A DNA stretch of 64,000 bases from an uncultured Clostridia bacterium (GTDB lineage: Bacteria > Bacillota > Clostridia > Christensenellales > CAG-917): assembly GCA_944332995.1 (NCBI GenBank), contig CALVKR010000001.1, positions 1 to 64,000 on the forward strand, given 5' to 3'. The position numbers and the translations under genes are program-made. Position 1 is the stretch's first letter. Every line of letters begins with the position of its first letter. This document shows positions 51,085 through 63,438 of the stretch, one piece after another. The notes under the pieces were generated by a model. It made no database searches, was not told the origin of the DNA, and worked only from the letters and a program-made list of their open reading frames with translations.

Positions 51085-52278
51085 TTACTGTTTGAGTGTC
51101 AACACCTTCGTTTCCCTCGCAATCGAAAGCTCCTCGTTTGTCGGCAAAATCAAAACTTTGCACTTCGAGCCCTCGTTTGATATCTCGCCTATTCCGTCCG
51201 AGTAGCTCTTGTTCTTCTCCTCGGAAAAATCAACGCCGAGATAATCCATATCCTGCATGACAAGACCTCTGATGAGCGGTGAATGTTCGCCTATGCCGCC
51301 TGTAAACACGATAGCGTCAACGCCGTTCAGAACTGCGGCGTATGAACCGATATATTTTTTGACGGAGTATGCCACCATCTCGAGTGCGAGCTTTGCCTTT
51401 TGGTCGCCCTCTTCCGCTTTGGCGGTAAGGTCACGGCAATCGCTCGAATATTCGCTGATTCCCAGCATTCCGCACTTTTTGTTGAGGAAATTGACTACGT
51501 CGTCGGCAGGAATATCGAGTTTTACCCTCATATAATCGACTGCGGCGGGGTCGATATCTCCGCTTCTCGTTCCCATGACAAGACCTTCGAGCGGAGTAAA
51601 GCCCATGGACGTATCCATGCACTTGCCGTTTTTAACCGCCGATACGGACGAGCCGTTGCCGAGGTGACAGATGATGATTTTGGAATCTGTTCCGACAATC
51701 TTTGCCGCTTCTTCCGAAACGAATTTGTGCGACGTTCCGTGGAAACCGTATTTCCTGACCTTATATTTTTCGTAAACTCTGTAAGGAATTCCGTACATAA
51801 ACGCCTTTTGAGGCATAGTGCTGTGGAAAGTGGTATCGAAAACGGCAACCATGGGGACGCCTTTCATGACTTCACGACAGCTTTTGATGCAAGCGATATT
51901 TCCCGGCATATGAAGCGGACCGAGGTCAACGTTCTTCTCGCAAATTTTTATGACTTCGTCGTCGATAACCACGCTCGAATGGAAATCTTCTCCGGAGTGG
52001 AGAACTCTGTGACCTACGGCGCTTATCTCGTCAACCGATTTAATGACGCCGTATTTTGGATCGAGCATTGCCTTTAAGACAAGCTCCATAGCCTCTTTAT
52101 GCGTCGGCATATCCTGCGAGATTTTAAGCTCTCTGCCGTCCGCCGTCTTCTGAGTAAGCGAGCCTTTTGCAAAGGTTATTCTTTCGCATATACCCTTAAG
52201 AAGCGGTTTTTCCGTGTCTATATCGATAAGTTGATATTTGAGCGAGGACGAACCTGCGTTAATGACCAAAATATTCAT
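51085..52278 (-). CDS. ackA: Acetate kinase
   Basis: A 397-residue kinase that makes ATP and acetate from acetyl phosphate. The start is placed at MNILVINAGSSSLKYQL (52278), one base after the pta stop, not at the ATG 33 bp upstream. Motifs: HRVLHSGE, VFDTTFH, YGFHGTSHKFV, ICHLGNGSSVSAV and FTGGIGEHS. With pta it forms the standard acetate pathway, suggesting fermentative energy metabolism. Confidence 0.97.
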   Translation of the reverse strand: MNILVINAGSSSLKYQLIDIDTEKPLLKGICERITFAKGSLTQKTADGRELKISQDMPTHKEAMELVLKAMLDPKYGVIKSVDEISAVGHRVLHSGEDFHSSVVIDDEVIKICEKNVDLGPLHMPGNIACIKSCREVMKGVPMVAVFDTTFHSTMPQKAFMYGIPYRVYEKYKVRKYGFHGTSHKFVSEEAAKIVGTDSKIIICHLGNGSSVSAVKNGKCMDTSMGFTPLEGLVMGTRSGDIDPAAVDYMRVKLDIPADDVVNFLNKKCGMLGISEYSSDCRDLTAKAEEGDQKAKLALEMVAYSVKKYIGSYAAVLNGVDAIVFTGGIGEHSPLIRGLVMQDMDYLGVDFSEEKNKSYSDGIGEISNEGSKCKVLILPTNEELSIARETKVLTLKQ

Positions 52279-52279
52279 T

Positions 52280-53272
52280 TTACTCTCCTTGCAAACAGGT
52301 GATTGCGGCAACTGCGACGATATCTTCGGCTACGCAGCCACGGCTGAGGTCGTTGATTGGCTTTGAAAGACCTTGCATGATAGGTCCGATTGCCATAAAG
52401 TTTCCGAGCCTTTGAGCGATTTTATATCCGATATTGCCTGCGTCGAGGTTGGGAAAAACGAAAACGTTAGCGTCGCCTGCGACAGGGCTACCCTTGGCTT
52501 TTTGATTTGCCACGGTCGGAACGAGTGCTGCGTCAAATTGCAATTCGCCGTCAACCTTGATTTCGGGGTTGGACTGTTTGACGATATTGAGAGCGCATCT
52601 GACCTTGTCGACGTTCTCGTGCTTTGCGCTTCCGAGCGTAGAGAAAGAAAGCATAGCGATTTTAGGCTCAATCTCCACGATGTTTTTACAGGAAAGATAC
52701 GCAGCCTGAACGATATCGGCAAGTTGATTTTCGTCCGGATAAGGTATAACTGCGCAGTCTGCAAAGACGTAAGCCGGAGCATTGCCGTATTTGAAGTCTT
52801 GAGGCGGCACCATTATAAAGCAGCTTGACACACTCTTTATGCCTGCCTTAGGCTTGACAACCTGAAAAGCCGCCCTCGACACGTCGGCAGACGAGAATAC
52901 CGCTCCGCCCACGACTCCGTCGACATCGCCTTTTTTTAGTGCGACGGCGGAATAATACATATTGTTTTCCCTGATGAGCTTTTCGGCTGCCTCGTAAGTC
53001 ATGCCCTTTTCCTTTCTGAGCTCATAGAGGAATTCGGCGTATTCTTTAGTGTTATCGACGGCAGGATTTAAAAACTCGACTCCCGAAAAATCGATATCCT
53101 TGAACTTAGCGGATACGGCTTCTTTGTCGCCTATCAATACCACCTTGCAAATCTTGTTTTTCGTCAGAATCTCTGCCGCTTTAGCGGCTCTGACGTCGTC
53201 GCCCTCTGCAAGCGCAATTTTTTTGTTCAATTTTGATGCTCTTGAAAAAAGATTGTCGAGAAAATTACTCAT
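52280..53272 (-). CDS. pta: Phosphate acetyltransferase
   Basis: A 330-residue single-domain Pta that interconverts acetyl-CoA and acetyl phosphate. It shows KIALAEGDDVRAAKAAEIL, VDGVVGGAVFSSADVSRAAF, MLSFSTLGSAKHENVDKV and NVFVFPNLDAGNIGYKIAQRL. It is tightly coupled to ackA downstream and divergent from tmcAL. Confidence 0.96.
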   Translation of the reverse strand: MSNFLDNLFSRASKLNKKIALAEGDDVRAAKAAEILTKNKICKVVLIGDKEAVSAKFKDIDFSGVEFLNPAVDNTKEYAEFLYELRKEKGMTYEAAEKLIRENNMYYSAVALKKGDVDGVVGGAVFSSADVSRAAFQVVKPKAGIKSVSSCFIMVPPQDFKYGNAPAYVFADCAVIPYPDENQLADIVQAAYLSCKNIVEIEPKIAMLSFSTLGSAKHENVDKVRCALNIVKQSNPEIKVDGELQFDAALVPTVANQKAKGSPVAGDANVFVFPNLDAGNIGYKIAQRLGNFMAIGPIMQGLSKPINDLSRGCVAEDIVAVAAITCLQGE

Positions 53273-53383
53273 AACGACTCCAAAAACTTGGCAATGATTA
53301 TTGCTTCTTTTAATATTTGTTGATATAATTATAGAAGTTATTTTTTAAAAAAGCAACTGATTAAAAAAATTTAATGAGGTTAT

Positions 53384-54511
53384 ATGAAAACTACCGCAAT
53401 CATTGCCGAATACAACCCGTTTCACAACGGACACCTCTATCAGCTACTTAAAGCAAAGGAAGAAACAAAACCCGACACTCTCGTCGTTTTGATGAGCGGA
53501 TCCTTTACTCAAAGGGGCGATATCTGCGTTGCCGATAAATATACCCGAGCGGATTGGGCTGTTGCGGCAGGAGCGGATATAGTTTTGGAGCTTCCCACCG
53601 TATACTCGCTTTCGCCTGCAGGCAAATTTGCGATGGGCGCTATAAGAACTCTTTCCGTTTTCGATGATTTCACACTAAGTTTCGGAAGCGAAAGCGGCGA
53701 CCTTTCCGCCCTCGAAATGGCTGTCGATGCCCTCGGGCTGGAAACGAAAGAATTTAAAGAGCTTCTGTCCGACTATATGTCAAAGGGCTATTCTCTCGCC
53801 AAGGCAAGGACAATGGCGCTCGATAACCCCGTAGTATCGGAAATTATCGGTAGCCCCAACAACATTTTGGGCGTAGAATACATAAAAGCGGTAAAGGCGC
53901 TTGAGCTGCCCGTTTCCTTTCATACGGTAAAACGTAGATATTCCGAAAACGGCGGTCTGTTTTTGTCCTCTACCGAAATTCGCAAAATGCTAAAGCACGG
54001 CGAAGATTATACAAAAGCCGTTCCCCCGTTTGTAAAACTTAAGGATACAGACCGCAAGACCTATTCGTCTATCTGTCTTTACGCCATCAACAATATGACG
54101 GCAGAGGAACTCGAAAAAGTTTCAAATATATCGGAAGGATTTGAAAACCGCCTTAAAAAACTGACTTTTTCCAGCATTGAGGAACTTTATGCCCTCACCA
54201 CAAAAAGATATACGAAAAGCACTATAAAGCGCATTATCGCAAGCGCCACTCTAAACCTTACCAAACAGCTTGTCGAAACGGCGGAAGAAAACGAGCCGTA
54301 TATAAGAGTGCTTGCCCTAAAAGAATCAAGAAAGGATTTGCTTAGCTATCTCGGAGATAAGACAAAAAATCTGTATTTAAAAGCAAGCGACTGCCCTGCC
54401 GACAGCGTCTATAAACCGCTTGTCAATATGGACGAAAAGGCGAACAGATTTTTAGCCATTGTCGGCGGAGAACAAAACAAAATCCCCGACAAACCGAGTT
54501 TTTTGAAGTAA
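53384..54511 (+). CDS. tmcAL: tRNA(Met) cytidine acetate ligase TmcAL
   Basis: A 375-residue nucleotidyltransferase-fold enzyme (YlbM family) that makes N4-acetylcytidine at the wobble base of elongator tRNA-Met from acetate and ATP. It shows AEYNPFHNGHLYQL with the HxGH motif, MSGSFTQRGD and GSPNNILGVEYIKA. It is next to rpmF/pta-ackA, the usual Firmicutes setting and a source of its substrate acetate. GAGG precedes the ATG. Confidence 0.95.
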   Translation: MKTTAIIAEYNPFHNGHLYQLLKAKEETKPDTLVVLMSGSFTQRGDICVADKYTRADWAVAAGADIVLELPTVYSLSPAGKFAMGAIRTLSVFDDFTLSFGSESGDLSALEMAVDALGLETKEFKELLSDYMSKGYSLAKARTMALDNPVVSEIIGSPNNILGVEYIKAVKALELPVSFHTVKRRYSENGGLFLSSTEIRKMLKHGEDYTKAVPPFVKLKDTDRKTYSSICLYAINNMTAEELEKVSNISEGFENRLKKLTFSSIEELYALTTKRYTKSTIKRIIASATLNLTKQLVETAEENEPYIRVLALKESRKDLLSYLGDKTKNLYLKASDCPADSVYKPLVNMDEKANRFLAIVGGEQNKIPDKPSFLK

Positions 54512-54677
54512 AGTAAAAATCACTCATTCTTTATGTTTTTAAAAATTTCTTAGCACGACAGCTATATTCACTGTTGCCGCAAGTCACGGCAACGTGGCAC
54601 TTTAACGTTACGTTTGTCGGCATAACAATACTTAAAGAGTTTTGTTAAAATCATTTTTTACCGAATATATTGCAAAT

Positions 54678-54708
54678 AAAAAAGCGAACCGGTCGTTCGC
54701 TTTTTTTA
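54678..54708. terminator. Terminator between tmcAL and thrS
   Basis: Perfect 11-bp arms AAAAAAGCGAA/TTCGCTTTTTT with a CCGGTCG loop. Symmetrical, so usable from both sides. Confidence 0.9.
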
Positions 54709-54727
54709 TTTTGGATATACAATACTT

Positions 54728-54850
54728 TAAAACAGACAGTTTTAAAAGCTGTTTTTAAACTATTTGAAAACTATTTTCTAACTGCATTTAAACAGTTTTT
54801 AAACTGTTTTTAAACAATTATGTTTACAAATATTAGGTTTTAAATCCGTT
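54728..54850. repeat. Degenerate AAACTGTTTTTAAAC repeat array
   Basis: Several imperfect copies of (A)AACTGTTTTTAAA-type words. Composition and position (between convergent genes, beside a terminator) match the array at 35774-35935. Confidence 0.65.
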
Positions 54851-54861
54851 TGCATTTAAAC

Positions 54862-56799
54862 CTAATTGAGTTTTAAAGTTCTTACTTCTTCCGTCATGCG
54901 GTCGATGAGCTCGGAAAGTTTCATTTTACCGAGGTCGCCTTCCGTGCGGTAACGGACGGCAACTACACCCTCCTCCGCTTCCTTATCGCCGATTATGAGC
55001 ATATACGGAATTTTTTCAAGCTGAGCTTCTCTTATCTTCTTGCCGATTTTCTCGCTTCTCGTATCGATTTCGACTCTGAGTCCCGCTTTTTTCATTTCGG
55101 CGACAACCTCTTTTGCCTTATCTATCGTCCTGTCGGTAAGCGACATAACTCTCGCCTGGACGGGAGCGAACCAAAGCGGAAATGCGCCTGCGTATTTTTC
55201 GATGAGCATTGCAAGCGTTCTTTCATAGCAGCCTATCGAGGAGCGGTGAATGATGAGCGGATGCACCTTGTCGCCGTTTTCGTCGACGTATACCATATCG
55301 AAGCGTTTTGCGAGCGCAAAATCGATTTGAACGGTAAACAGCGTATCCTCTTTGCCGTGGACGTTGGTACCCTGAACGTCAAGTTTAGGACCGTAGAAAG
55401 CCGCTTCACCCCATGCCTCGGTGTAGTCGATTTTGAGGTCGTCGAGAATTTGTTTCATTGCGCTTTCCGTCTTTTCCCATTCCTCTTTCGTTCCGATATA
55501 TTTATCCGCCTCGTTGGGATTCCAACGTGAGAAGCGGTAAGAAATATCCTTATCGAGACCGAGACACTTGGCAAGGTAATCTATAAGGTCGACTGCGCCG
55601 TGGAATTCCTCCTCGAGCTGGTCGTGAGTACATATAATGTGTCCGTCGGAAAGAGTAAACTGTCTTATACGGATAAGACCGTGCATCTCTCCCGACGCTT
55701 CCTTTCTGAATTCCTGCGCCGTTTCGGCGTAACGGATAGGAAGATCCCTGTAACTTTTAAGACCGTTTTTATAAATGGTGAATTGGAAAGGACAGGTCAT
55801 AGGTCTGAGGCACAAAATTTCCTCGTCTACGCCCTCCTCGCCCATATAGAACATTTTATCTTTATAGTGATCCCAGTGACCGCTCGTGATAAACAGATTA
55901 TTTTTAGACATTGACGGCGTTTTGGTGAGCAAATATCCCCTGCGCTCTTCCTCGTCCTCAACGAATCTCGAAAGAATCTGAATCATTCTTGCGCCTTTGG
56001 GCATTATGAGCGGGAGACCCTGACCGACGTTTTCGTCCGTCATGAATATGCCGAGTTCCCTACCGAGCTTGTTGTGGTCACGGTTTTTCATTTCCTCGAG
56101 TTTGACAAGGTATTCTTCGAGATTTGATTTTTTATCGAAAGCGGTTCCGTAAATACGGGTGAGCATCTTATTCTTTTCGTTGCCTCTCCAATACGCTCCG
56201 GTGAGCGAGGTGAGCTTGAACGCTTTGATTTTTCCGGTAGAATTGAGGTGCGGTCCGCTGCAAAGGTCGGCAAAATCGCCCTGGGTATAAAAAGATATCT
56301 TTTCGCCCTCGGGAATATCCCCCAAAAGCTCAATCTTGTAGGGTTGTTTGATTTTTTTGAGAAACGCTTCCGCTTCCTTTCTCGTCATATACGATCTGAC
56401 GATGGGGAGGTCGGCTTTGATGATTCTCGCCATTTCCGATTCGATTTTCGGGAAATCTTCTTGAGTTATCGGAGTTTTAAACTCAAAATCGTAGTAAAAG
56501 CCGTTCGTGATTGCTGGTCCGATTGCAAAAAGCGCCGTCGGAAAAATGTTTTTAACCGCTTGGGCTAAGATGTGCGAGCAAGTATGGCGATATGCCTCTC
56601 TGCCCGTTTCGTCGGCAAACGTAAACGCTTCGATTTTACATTCACCCGAAAGTTTGTCGCTAAAAGAAACGAATTCGTCGTTTACCTTAATCACCAAAGT
56701 GTTTCTTGCAAGCGATTCACTGATAAGTTTTACGGCCTCTATTGCCGTGATTCCGTCTTCGGCGGCAAGTTTTGTGCCGTCTTTCAATATAAGTTCCAT
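54862..56799 (-). CDS. thrS: Threonyl-tRNA synthetase
   Basis: A 645-residue class II synthetase. It has the TGS domain (1 to about 62), the editing domain with HTCSHILAQAV, the catalytic core (about 245-540) with TMRCP-like PMTCPFQF, RFRKEASGEMHGLIR-like motif 2 and IIHRSSIGCYERTLAMLIE (motif 3), and the anticodon-binding domain (about 545-645). GGAGGT precedes the ATG. The leader is only about 35 nt and no T-box is present. Confidence 0.97.
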   Translation of the reverse strand: MELILKDGTKLAAEDGITAIEAVKLISESLARNTLVIKVNDEFVSFSDKLSGECKIEAFTFADETGREAYRHTCSHILAQAVKNIFPTALFAIGPAITNGFYYDFEFKTPITQEDFPKIESEMARIIKADLPIVRSYMTRKEAEAFLKKIKQPYKIELLGDIPEGEKISFYTQGDFADLCSGPHLNSTGKIKAFKLTSLTGAYWRGNEKNKMLTRIYGTAFDKKSNLEEYLVKLEEMKNRDHNKLGRELGIFMTDENVGQGLPLIMPKGARMIQILSRFVEDEEERRGYLLTKTPSMSKNNLFITSGHWDHYKDKMFYMGEEGVDEEILCLRPMTCPFQFTIYKNGLKSYRDLPIRYAETAQEFRKEASGEMHGLIRIRQFTLSDGHIICTHDQLEEEFHGAVDLIDYLAKCLGLDKDISYRFSRWNPNEADKYIGTKEEWEKTESAMKQILDDLKIDYTEAWGEAAFYGPKLDVQGTNVHGKEDTLFTVQIDFALAKRFDMVYVDENGDKVHPLIIHRSSIGCYERTLAMLIEKYAGAFPLWFAPVQARVMSLTDRTIDKAKEVVAEMKKAGLRVEIDTRSEKIGKKIREAQLEKIPYMLIIGDKEAEEGVVAVRYRTEGDLGKMKLSELIDRMTEEVRTLKLN

Positions 56800-56840
56800 A
56801 GTACCTCCAGTTGGCTATACAAACGCCATAGTCAATAGTG

Positions 56841-56869
56841 ATTATATTGCTTTAAAGCGATACTGTCAA
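56841..56869 (-). promoter_or_regulatory. Promoter of thrS
   Basis: On the minus strand a fully consensus TTGACA (56869-56864), 17-bp spacer and TATAAT (56846-56841). Confidence 0.9.
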
Positions 56870-57040
56870 TAATTTACAGAAAGTAATAATATTTATTTTA
56901 GTTAAGTGAACGCTAACATCGATATTTATTTTTATAAATATCGGCATAAAATAATACTCGTTTTTCCGTGCATAACTTTTTAAAATCGGCTTTATAAACC
57001 GTTTTAGGGAAGTGAGAGTAAAACCTGAAAAAACAGCAAA

Positions 57041-57068
57041 AAAAGAAGCCATGAGGCTCCTTTTTTTT
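57041..57068 (-). terminator. Terminator after lacZ
   Basis: Minus-strand stem GGAGCC/GGCTTC (one G-U) with a 4-nt loop, followed by a T run. The mismatch pairs only in the minus-strand transcript, which fixes its direction. Confidence 0.8.
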
Positions 57069-57163
57069 ACGGCTATTTTAAATATGACATAAGGTATAAT
57101 CAATAAATTGAAATACCGCCGTGCAAAATGCCGCATTATTTAATTTATAAATGTCAAACGCTT

Positions 57164-60160
<2,997 letters not shown>

Positions 60161-60265
60161 TTATCACGTTAAAATAAAATCGATAACAATAAAATACAGG
60201 CAAATGCGCCATCTTGAACAATTTTACCATATTTTTCAAGTAGGCGCAATCCTTAATTTGCCTGA

Positions 60266-60976
60266 TTAGTCTTCAATAAACAGTATTCTTCCGCAGTTTG
60301 GGCACTCCGTCCAGTCGCCCTGTTTTTTGAGTTTAGCCAAAGTGTCGCCGGAAAGTTCCATATTGCAACCGCAACACATACGCACTTCGGGGTCGAATTT
60401 GACGAAAGCACGGGTTTTTCTATCCTTTTTCAAAGCTATGTATTTTTCGATAAATTCATTTTCGACGTCCTTTGCAATTGCCTTTAATCGGGCTTCTACT
60501 TCCTCTCTCTGCTTTCTGACTTCCTCATAAATTTTATCATATTCAGGTTTTATCTGCTTAACGGTTTTTGTCAAATCCTGACCTATTTTTAAAATTTCGT
60601 TCCATTCGGCGTTTATTTTTGCGCCCTGAGCTTTATCCTTTTCGGCGTCCTTTTCCAATGCGGCGAGAGAATCGGACAAAGTATTGATAAGTTTTATATA
60701 GTGCTCCGCTTCGGCAAGGTCCTCTATCTCGTCGACAACCGACAACAGCTCGTCAAGCTGCTTGGATATGTTTTCCGTTTTTTCTTTATATTTTGATGCG
60801 CTTTGGCTAAGTTCCCACGCCTCTTGCGTGATTTTTTCCATTTTGGCAGCCGCTGCTTTCAACTTATTCTGATTGTTCGTAAAAGTCTTATAGACGTCGT
60901 TTTTGAAAAAACTCTGCTCTATGGCAGTCATCTCCATGTCGACTTTCTGATACTCCAAAATTTTATCGAATTTCAT
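60266..60976 (-). CDS. Coiled-coil zinc-ribbon protein (CdsZ-like)
   Basis: A 236-residue protein with a long helical hairpin (about 1-185) and a C4 zinc ribbon (CCGCNMELSGDTLAKLKKQGDWTECPNCG). The start is set at 60976, because the upstream ATG (60988) lies within the GGAGG ribosome site. Proteins of this group lie next to nif3 in many bacteria and may act as nucleic-acid or ribosome-associated factors; the role is unsettled. It is 45 bp after nif3 on the same strand. Confidence 0.88.
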   Translation of the reverse strand: MKFDKILEYQKVDMEMTAIEQSFFKNDVYKTFTNNQNKLKAAAAKMEKITQEAWELSQSASKYKEKTENISKQLDELLSVVDEIEDLAEAEHYIKLINTLSDSLAALEKDAEKDKAQGAKINAEWNEILKIGQDLTKTVKQIKPEYDKIYEEVRKQREEVEARLKAIAKDVENEFIEKYIALKKDRKTRAFVKFDPEVRMCCGCNMELSGDTLAKLKKQGDWTECPNCGRILFIED

Positions 60977-61033
60977 ACGTTCCTCCAAAAGATTTTATAG
61001 TAGCGCAAAATTGCATTGCGTTATATCTCTAAA

Positions 61034-61771
61034 TCAAAATTTGACCTCGTCAAAAGGTTTATTGAAATATTTTACAACCTCTATCTTCCCTTTAAGCAAT
61101 TTTTCCGTCACGTCGCAAAAAATTATCTCGCTCGAGTAGTGCGGAATTTCAATGACCGAGTCGTAATCCAAAAAACAGTTATGTTTTATCTCACCCGTTA
61201 TATATACGTCGGCATTAAGACGGGCAAACTCAAACAGACTCCTTTCTCTGCCGCCGCAACCGGTGACGACAAACGCTTTCTTTATCTGCTTGTCTTTATT
61301 GCCCGAAGATACTTTGACGCACGTTTTAAAAGTTTCGGAAATCTTTTTTGCGAGAGATAAAAGCGTAGTATCTACGTTAAACAAAGCCCCGTCCGATATC
61401 GTTTCTATATCCGTACCACCGCACATTGAGGCAAAAGTGGCATTAAGTCCGACAGGAGAATTATCCATGTTGGTGTGGTGCGACAAAACGGCAATTCCGT
61501 TTTTTATCGCCTCGAGCGCTGCTCTGCCCACCCTGTCGCAAACAGTTATGCTTTTGACGTCGCTATAAAAGAGCGGATGATGAGAAATTATAACGTCCGC
61601 ACCGTTTTGAACGGCAAACTTGACAGCGCCTTCCGTCACGTCAAGACAGAGCACCGCCTTGGAAACGTCGGCAGACGGATCGCCAATCATTATTCCCGTA
61701 TTGTCCCATTCCGAGCAAAGAGAGGACGGAGCAAAAGAATATATAAAATCGTTAAGTTCGCTTACTTTCAT
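61034..61771 (-). CDS. Nif3-like dinuclear metal-binding protein
   Basis: A 245-residue NIF3/YqfO family protein. Metal ligands appear in VIISHHPLFY and SHHTNMD, with D in CLDVTEGAV and a C-terminal GEIKHNCFLD. Members form hexamers with a dinuclear metal centre; the substrate is debated. It overlaps trmK by 20 bp in the usual sigA-trmK-nif3 order. Confidence 0.95.
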   Translation of the reverse strand: MKVSELNDFIYSFAPSSLCSEWDNTGIMIGDPSADVSKAVLCLDVTEGAVKFAVQNGADVIISHHPLFYSDVKSITVCDRVGRAALEAIKNGIAVLSHHTNMDNSPVGLNATFASMCGGTDIETISDGALFNVDTTLLSLAKKISETFKTCVKVSSGNKDKQIKKAFVVTGCGGRERSLFEFARLNADVYITGEIKHNCFLDYDSVIEIPHYSSEIIFCDVTEKLLKGKIEVVKYFNKPFDEVKF

Positions 61772-62381
61772 TAAACAATTCCTCCAATAGCGAAAATCTC
61801 TCGCTGTTCGTCAGTCTTACACCGACAGGCTTTAGCGTAAGATATTCCTTTTCAAGTCTTTTGAGCGAAGCGGAACAGCTAAGGTATTCCTTTCCGAATT
61901 CTATCTCGGCGTCGCTGTAATCGACTTTAGGGTAATCGCCGCAAACGATTATCGTGTAAAACTTTGCGTCCTCGATAGTATAATCTCTTTTAATGCCGTA
62001 GCCGTTTTCCAAAAGGTATTTTCTCAGTTCTACGTTTTTGGTATTGGGCGAAAGTACATAGTTTTTGACTCTCGACGGCGCATTGGTCAATATGTTTATT
62101 ATCTCGAGTCCGCCCATACCGGCAATAACGACGTTATCTATACCGTCAAGCTCCACGCCGCTAAGTCCGTCCGTGCAAACGGCCTCAATTTCAACCCCAC
62201 AGCTTTTGGCAAGCTCTATCGCCTTATTCAGGCTCGGTTCGCTTATGTCCGTCGCCACCACTCTCTTAAAGCCGTCCAGCTTAGCCTTGACGCATAATTT
62301 GCCGTGGTCGCAGCCGACGTCGCAAAGTCCGTCGCCTATAAGGTGAGAATATATTTCGTTTAATCTATATGTCAACAACAT
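61752..62381 (-). CDS. trmK: tRNA (adenine22-N1)-methyltransferase TrmK
   Basis: A 209-residue SAM-dependent Rossmann methyltransferase that makes m1A22 in tRNA. Motif I is [12 protein letters not shown], followed by [16 protein letters not shown] and [12 protein letters not shown] (the NPPY-equivalent region of this family). It overlaps sigA by 10 bp. Confidence 0.94.
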   Translation of the reverse strand: MLLTYRLNEIYSHLIGDGLCDVGCDHGKLCVKAKLDGFKRVVATDISEPSLNKAIELAKSCGVEIEAVCTDGLSGVELDGIDNVVIAGMGGLEIINILTNAPSRVKNYVLSPNTKNVELRKYLLENGYGIKRDYTIEDAKFYTIIVCGDYPKVDYSDAEIEFGKEYLSCSASLKRLEKEYLTLKPVGVRLTNSERFSLLEELFNESKRT

Positions 62382-63424
62382 TCAAAATCTTTGAGCCTTT
62401 TGAGCCTGTTTGGGTGACGCAGTTTTCTCAGCGCCTTTGCCTCAATCTGTCTTATTCTCTCACGGGTGACGTTAAACTCTTTGCCCACTTCCTCGAGCGT
62501 TCTCGGGTGCGAGTCGTCAAGTCCGTAACGAAGACGAAGCACCTTTTCCTCACGGGGAGTCAGAGTATTCAACACCTGAATGAGCTGTTCTTTAAGCATA
62601 TTGCTTTCCGCCACTTCGGCAGGCGACAAAGCGGAGTTATCCTCAATAAAATCTCCGAGATGGCTGTCCTCTTCCTCACCGATAGGAGTTTCAAGCGACA
62701 CGGGGTCTTGCGCTATCTTTTGAATATCCCTTACCCTCTCGACGGAATATCCCACCTGCTCCGCTATTTCCTCGGGAGAAGGCTCTCTGCCGAGTTTTTG
62801 CAAAAGCTGACGGGTTGCCCTCACCTGCTTGTTTATAGTTTCATACATATGAACGGGAATCCTTATCGTCCTCGCCTGGTCGGCAATAGCTCTCGTGATA
62901 GCCTGGCGTATCCACCACGTGGCATAGGTCGAAAATTTAAAGCCTTTGGTATAGTCGAATTTTTCCACCGCTTTCATAAGTCCGAGGTTGCCCTCTTGAA
63001 TCAAATCAAGAAATTGCATACCTCTGCCGACGTATCTTTTGGCAATCGACACGACAAGCCTTAAATTGGCTTCGGACAAGGTAGCTTTCGCCATCTCGTC
63101 GCCCTGTTCCATGAGCTTGGCAAGTTCAACTTCTTTTTCAGCGGAAAGAAGCGGCACCTTGCCGATATCTTTTAGATACATCTTTACGCTGTCGTCCGCC
63201 GAGCCCTCAATCATCTGGTCGAGCTCTTCCGCTTTCTCCGTTTCCTGAGCAACGACGTTTATGCCCTGGTCGTGCAAAGCGTTAAAGACAGTCTGCAAGT
63301 CTTCCTCGTTTGCCTTGACGTGCAAAAGTTTAGACATAACCTCGTCTTCGGAAATCGAGCCCGCCTCTTTGGCGAGAGCGATGAGTTTGTCAATTTCAAT
63401 TTGCAATAGTTCATCTCTTTCCAT
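62372..63424 (-). CDS. sigA: Primary sigma factor SigA (RpoD)
   Basis: A 350-residue housekeeping sigma factor. Region 1.1-like N-terminus, region 1.2 ([33 protein letters not shown]), region 2 with [20 protein letters not shown], region 3 ([21 protein letters not shown]) and region 4 with the helix-turn-helix [28 protein letters not shown]. It recognises the TTGACA/TATAAT promoters seen here. GAGGAA precedes the ATG, 14 bp after dnaG. Confidence 0.97.
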   Translation of the reverse strand: MERDELLQIEIDKLIALAKEAGSISEDEVMSKLLHVKANEEDLQTVFNALHDQGINVVAQETEKAEELDQMIEGSADDSVKMYLKDIGKVPLLSAEKEVELAKLMEQGDEMAKATLSEANLRLVVSIAKRYVGRGMQFLDLIQEGNLGLMKAVEKFDYTKGFKFSTYATWWIRQAITRAIADQARTIRIPVHMYETINKQVRATRQLLQKLGREPSPEEIAEQVGYSVERVRDIQKIAQDPVSLETPIGEEEDSHLGDFIEDNSALSPAEVAESNMLKEQLIQVLNTLTPREEKVLRLRYGLDDSHPRTLEEVGKEFNVTRERIRQIEAKALRKLRHPNRLKRLKDFECC

Positions 63425-63438
63425 ACAATGGATTCCTC

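Larger units (their letters stand above)
54512..54861. other. 350-bp gap between convergent tmcAL and thrS
   Basis: No gene. It contains a 7-bp inverted repeat GTTGCCG/CGGCAAC (about 54573-54593), the terminator at 54678-54708 and a degenerate AAACTGTTTTTAAAC repeat. Confidence 0.8.
56800..57163. other. 360-bp gap between lacZ and thrS
   Basis: No gene. It holds the thrS promoter, a perfect 10-bp hairpin CGATATTTAT/ATAAATATCG (56920-56943) and the lacZ terminator. Confidence 0.8.

Noticed and set aside
51400-52077. 225-residue rightward open frame inside ackA
   Set aside because: Antisense shadow of a conserved gene with no independent support.
56852-57136. 94-residue leftward open frame between lacZ and thrS
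   Set aside because: It spans the lacZ terminator and the thrS promoter, has no ribosome site and odd composition.
56800-57163. T-box riboswitch ahead of thrS
   Set aside because: No T-box sequence is found and the promoter leaves too short a leader.
62369-63064. 231-residue rightward open frame inside sigA
   Set aside because: Antisense to the conserved sigma factor, with no start signals.
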